DNA from: Colius striatus
Taxonomy: Eukaryota; Chordata; Aves; Coliiformes; Coliidae
Length of the DNA stretch: 64,000 nucleotides
Direction of reading: 5' to 3'
Assembly (NCBI RefSeq): GCF_028858725.1
Contig: NC_084759.1
Span: 90,454,889 to 90,518,888 of the forward strand
Position numbers and translations under genes: made by a program. The notes beneath the pieces were generated by a model that worked only from the letters and a program-made list of their open reading frames with translations, ran no database searches and had not been told where the DNA came from. Positions 28,441-49,245 of the stretch are shown here, one piece after another (within the stretch, counting starts at the first letter, position 1; the number at the start of each line of letters is the position of its first letter).

Positions 28441-30975
28441 AATGCATTTACAGAGGATGGATGGAAAAAGAATTTAATATGCTGTTCCAGAGGAGGACAA
28501 TAAAGGTGTGTTGCAATGGTCTTCCCCCCCTCTGGAAAGCCGTAATTCTTACTTGTCCATCGGCACAAACAATCTGTGCTGTATGGCAGGAAATATCAGA
28601 CACAACTATCGCATTAATCTCTAAGGAAGGATACCTGTTTTCGTAACTTGCTCATTCACTAAGGTCTCTTAGTAGTGGCTCAGACAATAGGTGGATATAT
28701 CAGGTTTTCCCTGTGGAATAACTGTACCACCAGTACTCTGCTGCAAAAGCGACTTTTGTTTCTGTATTCTTTCAGAGCAAGCAAAGTAGAGAAGGGGAAG
28801 GGGGAAGGGAGAAGCTCCTGGGTTTTGGTATGCAGTAGACAAATGCTGTTAATACCCTCGTCAAACAGTGTGCACACCCCCCTTGCCTGGCAGAAGTACA
28901 GGCAGGCACAAGCAGATGAAGTGATTACTTGGGACACCAGGAAAACAATAGCTTTTACATTTGAAACTCTGGTTAAAGCACAGTGGAGCTCAGATGCTTA
29001 TGCATTAATATAGAGGAAAGGTGGTGGTAGTGGGGCTTATTTTGTCCCTGGGGAAGAATGCATAGCTTTCTGCATGAATCGCTCACAAGGAAGGGGAGGG
29101 TAGTGGAGGCTGGAGCAAGGGGATATCAAAACTGCCGCATTTGGGTCACTGTTTCCAGTACAGCAAACAACAAAGAAGACGTGTGTGCAATGAATTCCAT
29201 TGTCTCAGGCTACTTCCTCTTGGGCACGTGTCCATGTTGCCCACAGCTGCACCACCGGGGCACCTCTGCATCCTATGGCACTCCTGTAAAAAGCAATAGG
29301 AGGCTGGTGAAGGTCAGGGCAAAAGGAATGAGGCTGAATTACCTTCCTGCCTTCACACACTGTGCTGCCTTTCAGCTGAGCACAGGGGCAAACATCCAAT
29401 CCCCAGTGAGGGCATCTGTGCTGGATGGAAAATAACTGGCATGCCTTGCCCAAGTGGGAACACCTCATGGACACTCCAGCAGCCATAAAGCCAAGGGCAA
29501 CAGCCTTCAGTCTTCTGGCCTGCCCATAAGAGGGTTCCCAAACTTGTAGAATGAGGGCTGGATTCTTACTGCTTCCACCAGGCTGGTGGAACTGCCCTCA
29601 CCTGTTTGTAGGGATCCCAAAGAGAAAAGATCCCAGGCAAGGTAAGGAAAAATGGGCACAAGAGAGTTTGGTCTCATGTTTAGGCTTATTCAGAGCTTGA
29701 ATGCGGAGCTCCCACTGAGAGCCCTGCCTCAGGCTGGTGGTGTCCTGGGGCTGTGAAGTCACTGGATATGGATGACAAGGCGATGAAGTGTTCTGACTCC
29801 TATATGATAGCTCAGAACCCAGGCAGGGCAGCCTCTGCAGCTCACCACCGCTCCAGCACAGCTTTTTCACACAACCATTCTTCTGTGTCAGTGGGTTTTC
29901 TTCCCCCAACATTGCCAAGGGGGTTCCCAGCACTGCCTCCTTGCTGCTGCCTGCTGGATGTTGTTTCCACTTCGTGCTGTCTGTAGCCTCTTTAGTCTGG
30001 GATCCTTTGCCTCCTTGTCAGCCTCCAGCTCAGCCGGGGGCCTGGGAGGACCAATAGATATCTTCAAATCACAGCCAGGCACAGCAATGAGCAGGGAGGA
30101 TTCTGGGCCGGAGAAAGGGAAGGATAATATTGTAAGAATGAAGCCCCCTGTCAAATGGATGACAGACTTATCTTCCTCCCACCTCTGCTCTCATATCTGA
30201 TGTCTACTTACCATTATTTTTTTTTGCTTTGGAGCTGGCAGCTTCTGACTGATCTTACACTGCTAAACTGCCCTGTCAGGTGTGGCCTAAAAAAACCCCA
30301 AACAAAATAATATGTAAGCTATTACAGCATGCAGGATGTTTCAGGGAGAAACAGTATACACTGTCATCTGGGACTGCTGGCAAAACAGTTGCAAAGCCTT
30401 GGGAGCAACAGAAAGGTAGCTGTTGCTGTTGGACCTGCCTCTCTCTCGACACTCCAGCTGGAAAAGAGGGGCTGACACTAAGTTACATGTATTAATCTCA
30501 CAGAATGTCTAGCCTGATGTGAAAAATCACATACAAGAGCTGCCTATTGTATAAACTGTACTAAACCCAGTACATGCATAGCTCTACTTACACCAGCTGT
30601 AAGATCAGCACTCCTCACTTCATGGCTTTGCAGTTAAAGCACTTTGCCTGAGCTCATGGCACATAAGTGGGTTTCACACCTCTGCCGCAAACTTGCCACA
30701 TCACCACTGTGGGTGAGACACCTTGTAGTCTTTTTGCCCTTCCAGTAGTAAAGTAGGTATAGTAAGTGGAGGAAATGACATCTTTTCCTTACCTGTTGTC
30801 TGTTTTGTCTATGAAGATGATATGCCCTTGGTGGGAAAGTGCCATTTCCAAGTTTTGGTCTACAGATCTCTGAACTCTCCATATGGTTCTCCCTCGGGAG
30901 AGTGCCTGCCTGGCCAATCCTGATGCTAATGGCAACAGCAGAGATATACTCAGCCCCAGAAGAACTCTTTGGTCA

Positions 30976-31128
30976 AAGCCTCAGGGAGGATGTGAAATCT
31001 CCTTCCCTGGAGGTTTTCAAAACCCATCTGGACATGTTCCTGTGTGAACTGATCTAGGTGAACCTGCTTCTGCAGGGGGGTTGGACTGGATGATCTCTTC
31101 CAACCCCTACCATTCTGTGATTCTGTGA
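30976..31128 (+). mobile_element. CR1 LINE fragment, last ~150 bp
   Basis: Starts at CCTCAGGGAGGATGTGAAAT, continues CCTGGAGGTTTTCAAAACCC and GGACTGGATGATCTCTTCCA, and ends CATTCTGTGATTCTGTGAA, an intact CR1 tail. Extreme 5' truncation. Confidence 0.92.
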
Positions 31129-34100
31129 ATACAAGCTTTAGCTCAGAGGATACTTTGCAGATAGGTGTTTTAAGAGATGCTGAGCAACTGCAGCTTCCAT
31201 TAAAGTCAGCAGAAACTGTGGGTGCTTGCTCTCTTCGAAAACCATCCTGCATAGTATAAAATGACATTCAGCTAGATTTAAATGGGTGTGGTTAGATTAC
31301 AGGTGTCTATTTGCTTTTACTACTGGCACCACCTTTGATCATGAAGCTTAAACAGTTGAAAAAACCCCTAATTCAAAAATCCCCTAATTGTTTAGCTTCT
31401 GCTTTTTTCTTTTTTTTATCCTGGGCAATGGAAATAACCTGGCCCACTTCTGTTTTCAAATGTTTGTTGCCAGTTGTCAGTCAGGTTTATATGTACAGTG
31501 CAGCACTATTAGAGTGACAAACACGGAAGGGAAACGATTACAGTGAAAGAAAGACACTCTCAAGGGCATAGACCACCTTGTTTGTTCTGTGTTTATACTT
31601 CCCCTAACACAAACAAAACCAGACAGAACCTAGGTATTAATGGTAGATTTTGTAGCACATTACATTCAGGAAAGTAAAGAACCCTAACATATCTGGTGGT
31701 AACCCTTTAAAAAGCTACTTTATAACCCTAGATAAGGAGGAATGCTGAAAAGAAGCTCTATGTACCTTTATTCTGCAAGACAAGCTCAGCATAGTCTATC
31801 AGTGAAATGTCATTGCCTCATTAGTTATGAAATGTCATAAACACTAATGACAAAAGATCATTGTTGTGATCATAATTATGTAACTCTGATGCAATATTAT
31901 GACCAAAGACATTCCAGTGGTCTGAAAAGTATTTCTGGATACCACTGTGGTGTCTCAGTAAGGATGTGCCAGCTTTAAAGTATTTTTGCCAAAATTGCAG
32001 AAGCAGCAGCTTGTATTTTTTCAAATTCAAAGACACTTTGAAGTCATATTAGAAATAGTCATGCACCATTTTTTTCTCCAAGATAGTGCCTTTGTCTTTA
32101 AAGAAGCCTACAAGTACTCTAGTTTATTATCTCAGCTTCTTTACTTTAAATGTCACTCTACTTTTGGGAACGTTGACCCCTTTCATTTTACTTTTTTCTA
32201 AGCCAGAGTCTGACTTGGTGTGGCCAGGAACAAGTCTATTGACTTCTGCAAGGTTTTACTCTGTTAAATCATGTAAGTGATGGGATGCTGAAAATAGCCC
32301 AACAAATTAGATTTGCAAAATAATCACACTGGTGTTTTCTGGGGAAACAAAAAAGAGAAATGATAGCTATACTGCAAGTAGTGTCCCAGCAATCCTACCA
32401 TAGCAAACCAGGCTGACTTCAGCTGTGGAGGGTGAAATGGGTAGAAAGGAATGCTTCCTTTTCTCATGTTTGCTTTCTTTTTGCCAAGTGAAGAAAGTTG
32501 CTATTGTTGTTAGTTTGTTTTGAAACTGATAGAAAATGCTGAGTGAAATGACTAAAGATTGAATTGCTGGAAATATCTGCAAGATGAGTTCTGGAAGGCA
32601 GCAGTCTTCATGCACATTCCCATCTGTAGACCATGCCACCCTTAGGGAGGGAGCACAGGACCGCTGCAATGGAAAAAAACTTAGCAGTCGGATCCTCTTG
32701 GTTTCTCTCTCTTTCTACAGAATTCAAAGAATATCCTCATGGAGATGCTCTGGAAAGTGCCTCTCCACTTTCCTCACTTTTCTACCCTTGTTATGTACAA
32801 CCTGGCTCTGTAATTATACCTCTCCTGACCATGAATGTTTCTCTGAGGCGATTCCTCCTTCAGGATATCCAAAACAGCAGAGGGCAGCAAAAGTGTTAAA
32901 GCAGAAATTGCAAAAGCCTCAACTTTCCCAACAGAAGCACCTCAACAATGATAGAATGGGATTGTGTAAGAGGCTGACAGTATCAATTCACAGTGAAAGT
33001 GGCAGAAAAACGATGTAATGATGACACTACCAAAATTGTGCCATGGCTACTTCTGAGCAGTGCTGCTGGAGACTGTTTTGACCCACACATATGAAAATGG
33101 AAGAAAAATATGAAGAGATTCACAAGAGTAACAGATGCAGGAGGTCTTTACCTCTCAATAAACCATACAATAGTGTTAAAAGTCTTCAGAATTACGAACT
33201 CCCTCTCCTCCACTGCAGAAGCTCCATGTACCCCACCCTCTGGAGTAGAGATTGGCAGGTCTGTGTAAGTACCTTTCACCAGTAGCAACACTTGCCAGCA
33301 AATCCAGCCCTGTTCTTCCTTCCTCTTCTTGGGAAGAAAGAAATCCCGAATCCTTTAAAAAGAAAGAAAAACCTTATGCTCCTAGCTGGAGCTGGCTGTC
33401 TTGAGTATTCTTTCTGAAAAGACCTGTTCTGTTTGCCATCCTAAACTACTTAATCAATTTCAAATCAAAACAGCGACTATCATTAAAGGGAGGAAAATCC
33501 CACCACAGCAGAAGAACCATTATTAAGGTAATTTTTTTCTTTATAACTCCTGGGGCACTGTTCACATGCAGTCGCTACTGTATGTGCTGTTTGTGCGTCA
33601 CCTTCTCTTCATCAGCTCCACGGAGAATATACTGTTAGCTTAATAATAACAATAATAATAATAATAAGTCAGCTTTCTATGTGAGTTATTTGAGGCACTG
33701 TGTAAGCACTAATTGAATGTTACAATAGCCTGGGCTGGCTGCAGGCTATCATCCCCCCCTTACAGCAAATGACATAGCAGCCTCATGATCTGTGTCACAC
33801 CACTGACTCTATCCAAACAGCTCCCGTCTTTTGGCTCCTGACCACCAGCTCCCCAAGCCACTGCCCTCTCCCAGTGTCATTCAAGATGAACACAGCTGAG
33901 GTGTTTCTAAGAGCAAAAGCCTGCAGGGGAACTGGCCTCCCAAAGCGATAGCACCCATGTTGGGTATTACAAATTCATTAGATAAGAGAAGCAGAAGTCC
34001 TGCTTGCTTCATGAGAACATCCTGATGGATGTCTCTCAAGCGTGTTGCTGACACACAGCTTATATACCACATAATTTGATTTACACAGAATACCGCATTT

Positions 34101-34559
34101 TTCTCATTCCACATTTAAAGTAAATAGACAAAAGCTGACAGAATGATTGCTTTCCTCCCATAGTGGGACCCTCTTGAGCCCTTTAGAAGTCATTCATGGG
34201 CCCTAAGGAGACCATCAACTACAGGTGAAAAAAACCCTTAGTGATTGCTTACAAATATTCAGTGTGAAGCAGAGCCATACGTCTTCCACTCCAGGTGTCA
34301 CCTTATTTCAAGCAGTCTGGCAAATTCAATTTGCAGGGTGCCTCTGCATGAAAGAGGAGGGTCACCGCCCAGGGCACTGCTGGCCATGATGGTCAGGTTA
34401 GGGGTTCATACTAAGATGGACAGTCTTCCAGTCAGGAACCCAACCGCTGACTTGAGAATTGCCTGAAAAAACCCATTGCTGACCTAGAGAAGATAATGTC
34501 GAATACAAGATACAACACGCATCATTCCAGACTTTATTGTGACTTCTCTTCCTGTCGGT
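31129..34559. other. No gene recognised; upstream flank of the SIK1 CpG island
   Basis: AT-rich non-coding sequence with the TAA microsatellite. Any SIK1 enhancers in this stretch cannot be seen without conservation data. Confidence 0.6.
33640..33668. repeat. (TAA)n microsatellite
   Basis: TAATAATAAC followed by (AATAATA)-type units; one interruption. Confidence 0.92.
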
Positions 34560-34958
34560 GCCCAGCTGCTGGACGCAACGCACTGCTGTCCCCGGGCCGG
34601 GCTGGCTCCAGTGCGAGGTGCCAGAGAAGGGGACAGTGGGCAGCATCACTCGGAAACAAGAACGGAAACCGGTCCCGCCACGGGCATTGATGCAAAAGGT
34701 GGGCGGCCACGGTGCTCCTTGTGCTTTGGGATTAGGAAAAAACAAACGTCCACCCCGCAGGGTGGCAGCCGCACTTTCCCTATTGCCAGGGGTACGGTCC
34801 CTGTCAGCAGCCCCACAGATCTCTGTCAATGCCCAACACCTCCGCCGAGTCCTGGGGCTGGGTGCCGCGGCTGTGGGCAAACCCTGCTCGTGGCGGGCTG
34901 CTGGCCGCCCGTGGCGCTGAGGGGAGACGCGCACGGCGCGGGGAGGCCGCGCCCCCAT

Positions 34959-34978
34959 CCCCCCCCCCCCCCCCCCCC
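34959..34978. repeat. C20 homopolymer in the SIK1 CpG island
   Basis: Twenty consecutive C on the + strand; C5 lies 2 bases before it. Length may be inexact, because such runs are error-prone in sequencing. Confidence 0.9.
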
Positions 34979-35103
34979 GGCGTTGCCGCGGCGGCGGAGC
35001 AGCCACGAGGCGGCTAACGGCTGCCGGCGCCCCGCGCGCCACCGGGTAACGCGGGCGCCGGGCGCACACCGGCAGGGGGCGACCCCGCCGGGAGAAGGGA
35101 CGC

Positions 35104-35113
35104 GTCACGTGAC
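35104..35113. promoter_or_regulatory. E-box / CLEAR-type palindrome GTCACGTGAC
   Basis: Perfect 10-bp palindrome containing CACGTG, matching the consensus bound by TFEB/TFE3/MITF and also USF or MYC-MAX. It overlaps the half-CRE CGTCA at 35103. Confidence 0.6.
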
Positions 35114-35129
35114 AGCAGCCAGTACCACC

Positions 35130-35167
35130 GGGGGGGGGGGCGGTTGGACGGGCGGGTGGGGGGGGGG
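35130..35167. repeat. G-rich tract with G11 and G10 runs
   Basis: G11 (35130-35140), then GGGCGGG and G10 (35158-35167). Fits the G3+N1-7 pattern for G-quadruplex formation on the + strand. Confidence 0.85.
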
Positions 35168-35213
35168 AAGAAGGAGGGCAGGAGACCCCGCGGCCCCCAC
35201 CCTCCCTCTGCCC

Positions 35214-35221
35214 TGACGTCA
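35214..35221. promoter_or_regulatory. Full palindromic CRE (TGACGTCA), distal
   Basis: Exact CREB/ATF consensus in the CpG island, about 800 bp upstream of the SIK1 start codon. SIK1 is a known cAMP/CREB-induced gene, so a functional CRE is expected here. Confidence 0.85.
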
Positions 35222-35350
35222 CCGCCCCTCCGTCTCCCGGGCGACGGCTCCATCAGCGCGCGCGTCAGCGCCGCCCGTTCCTTGGCAACGGCCCGGTGTC
35301 TCGCTCTCCTTCAGCCTCGCGCCTGGGAGCGCGTCTCTCTGGCGTCAAAG

Positions 35351-35358
35351 TGACGTCA
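35351..35358. promoter_or_regulatory. Full palindromic CRE (TGACGTCA), proximal
   Basis: Second exact CRE, 137 bp from the first, followed directly by GC-boxes. A half-site CGTCA lies 8 bp upstream (35343-35347); other half-sites are at 35263-35267 and 35103-35107. Confidence 0.85.
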
Positions 35359-35380
35359 ATGGGCCCGTCTCAGCTTTCGG

Positions 35381-35467
35381 CGGTGGGCGGGGGGAAGAGG
35401 CGGGAGGGAGGGCGGGGTGTGCGCGGAGGGGGGCCGGCGGAGCGGGGCGGGAAAGGGTGGGGGGGGA
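35381..35467. promoter_or_regulatory. GC-box cluster in the SIK1 core promoter
   Basis: Repeated GGGCGG / GGCGGG-type motifs and G-runs lie just downstream of the proximal CRE. This is consistent with Sp/KLF binding at a TATA-less promoter. Confidence 0.5.
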
Positions 35468-35529
35468 AAAAGAGGAGAGGGGGGTGGCCGGGACATCCCG
35501 CGTGCTCCCGCCTGCCCCCCGGCGCACGC

Positions 35530-46594
<11,065 letters not shown>

Positions 46595-46711
46595 GAGCCC
46601 CGGCTGCCACAGCTCACGCTGCTCCTGTTGCGAGGAACTTTGGCCGCTGCTCCGCGATGCGTGTGAGTCCGCAGCTGGCTGGGGTTGTCTGGACGAGTGA
46701 CTCTCAGAAGC

Positions 46712-46717
46712 AATAAA
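46712..46717 (+). terminator. Possible proximal SIK1 poly(A) signal AATAAA
   Basis: Canonical hexamer only 118 nt after the stop codon, followed by TTTTGTGAAGTATGTG, a GT-rich downstream element. Use would give a very short 3'UTR lacking the AUUUA motifs. Further AATAAA hexamers lie at 47100 and 47968. Confidence 0.45.
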
Positions 46718-49220
46718 TTTTGTGAAGTATGTGAAGAGGCTGTCTGGCTCAGAAAGCTAGCGACTTTATAGAACTGAAACAAGCAATATGTATGTCTTTT
46801 TTTGCTTCTACTATTCTTGCACTGAACATACGAATAGAAACTGATTTTTTTTTAAAAGGAAAAATAATGATGGGGAATCTGGGTGGGGCATTTGTGGGGA
46901 CAGGGAGGGATGTGGTTGGGGAAGAACTCTTCGGTACTGTACTCAAGTCAGACCAATACAGCTCTGCTGTTATGCAAGATTAGCAGCTGTCAATAGTGGT
47001 GACACAGCAGGGAGAGGCTTCTCAAAGAAGGGACCAGAGCCTCCCTTTTTCACAATATTCATTTATGGGTTTGTGAAGATGATTACCTCCGTTAAAGAAA
47101 ATAAACAGAAAACCAGTGGCATGCAGCATTATGCATTCATAGAAGACAAAAATGGAAGCATTGCCATTTGTTGGGTTGGGTTTTTTTCCTTTTTTTCTCC
47201 TGTTAGCACTCATTTTATTTAAAGGAACCAGCATCCCCATTCCACACCTCCCAGATACATATACTTTAAAGGAAAACTGTGAACTTCTTCCTTGCTTACA
47301 TCAGCTGGAAAAGCTTAAAAAGCCCTTCTAATTTGTACAGAAGTGAGCAATCTATTGAAAGTGTATCCCTTGGTATCAGGATCCAAATTGCATAGCGCCT
47401 GGTCTTTTGCAGGGATGTTTGTTCGAGGTGGTACATGTGTGTGTCCCTATACACACGTGCAGATGTGCGTGCACTATGTCGGCCCGAGTAACCTTTAGGA
47501 GTCTGTTTATCGATGCTAAGTTGTTTCACACTCTTGCAGAGGCACTGAGGAGAGAAGTGTTGGTGCCGGTGGGGTGACAGGAAGGGTTTTCTTTTGAAAA
47601 AGCCCTCCTGGAGGTTGCCTACAAAGTTGCCTGAGGGGTGTTTCTTAGTGCTGCACATTGTTATTTCCGCTGCTAATTACGTTTTTATGCATTTCATTAT
47701 CAGGGTCCAAACAGAACTGACTCTTGGGGAAATGTGCAATATTGAGGTTATAATTACATACTGACAAAGACAAAAGGAATAGGCTAGAATAGACTTCTAC
47801 TCTAACGGAGTACAGCTATTTCTGAACAAAACTGTATTAAAAGTGAGTGAAAACAGCACAATCTTTGGGTGTTTGTTTTGGGTTGGTTTGTTTTTGGCAT
47901 AATAACAAAATGAGGTTTTGAATTAGATAGATGTTTTTTTGGTATGGTTTTTAATGCTGTATATGTAAATAAATAGGGAGCAGAAAACTATCTAATGCTA
48001 GTTACTTTTTATATTTTGTAATATACTTAGGTTGTGTTTCTGGTATAAACCCCACTCCCCTTCCAAGGCAGAGCAGGGCTTCTGTTGACATTGGCAGAAG
48101 TTACGCTTAGGTATAAAGGGGAGACCAGACTGCGCTCCTACAGAAATGAGCCGGGTAGGGGGTGTAAACTTTGGAAGCAGGTGAGAGCAAAAAGGTGAGC
48201 CAGCTTGTGTGGAAGCTGCCACCCGAATGTCAGAAAATAGCTGCATTCTGTCAAAATGCTCCGAGGACCCATCTCTCTAGTGTGACACAGGGTGCCTTCA
48301 AGTTACCTTGGCTTCGTGCAACCTGCAGTATTACGCATTTGCAAATCATACAGAGACCTGTTCTTTTGTTTGTTTTGATTTTTTTTTTTTTTTAAAGAAA
48401 AAGCCAAAGATCGACCAGGTTAATTGGTGGGAGTAGGAAGGGTTGAAGATGTCATGTGGCTCTGTCTGTGGCTCTCCATAAACAACCTCTTTATCCATGT
48501 GTTGTATCTCTGTGTCTATATTGGTGCATCTCCAGCTTGCCACTGCTGCTACGTGGTCTGGGAACTTCAAAGTGAAAGAAAATTGCTTGAGTTGAATTTC
48601 TGTTAATGAGTGGTGCCTTGCAGCAGAGAAAACACCAAAGTCTCATGCTCATTTGTAGTGGTTTTAAAAAACACACAAACCCACCAATAACAAAACCCAA
48701 CCCAAAAACCAGATTGCGTGGAGGTGACTGGAGAGAGGGGCAAGGAGAAGCCAGCTCATCACAAAGCAGCAGCTTTGCCTTCAGTTTTGCAAGGGGGAAC
48801 ACACGTACTTAAAACGTGGAATTTCCTCTTCAATATGTGTTTTGTTTAATGCCATGGATCAAAAGGCCACAGATTCTTTTGTTTCCTGTCCAGAGCAATG
48901 ACAAGCACTTTACTTTCATAGTATTTTTATTTTTTTTTTCTTTTCCAGTTGCTGTAGAACCTCTTTGGAATTCTTGCTGGAGCAGAAAGGGGTCATTTTA
49001 AACGTTTTTGGGTTTTGGTTGGTTTTTTTTTTTTGTAGGTGTCTCAACAGTGCTGTTCTGCAGACTGCAATGCAATAGGGTATTTAAAGACACTACGTGA
49101 TTGGTGTAATTAAGATGTATAGTTTATTTTTTATCATGACCGAACGATCATTTTATTTCTTATGTTAAAATGAGAGGTGTACACCAAAATGATTAGTCGA
49201 TGTGTTTTATTTAATATTTA

Positions 49221-49226
49221 AATAAA
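49221..49226 (+). terminator. Distal SIK1 poly(A) signal AATAAA
   Basis: Canonical hexamer in a very AT-rich block (ATTTAATATTTAAATAAA) followed within 10-25 nt by a GT-rich stretch (GTTGTTGTCCTG). It is the best candidate for the main transcript end. Confidence 0.75.
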
Positions 49227-49245
49227 AAACGTTTTAAAGTTGTTG

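Larger units (their letters stand above)
23468..30975. other. No gene recognised
   Basis: Only short chance frames (longest 24440-24904, 154 codons, low complexity of motif and no match I know), the CR1-tail-like 27292 motif and a weak tandem repeat at 28341. Confidence 0.6.
46595..49245 (+). other. SIK1: SIK1 3'UTR (about 2.65 kb)
   Basis: Runs from the TGA to a probable cleavage site after the AATAAA at 49221. It has AUUUA motifs at 47061, 47217, 49082, 49209 and 49216, which suits the short-lived, immediate-early type SIK1 mRNA, and a UGUAAAUA Pumilio-type motif at 47964-47971. No open frame here looks coding. The end point is inferred. Confidence 0.75.

Noticed and set aside
34398..35222. 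274-codon open frame on the minus strand upstream of SIK1
   Set aside because: Lies in the CpG island; the GC-rich sequence leaves few stops. Residues are Pro/Arg/Gly-rich and partly encoded by the C20 and G11 runs. No domain, no splice logic.
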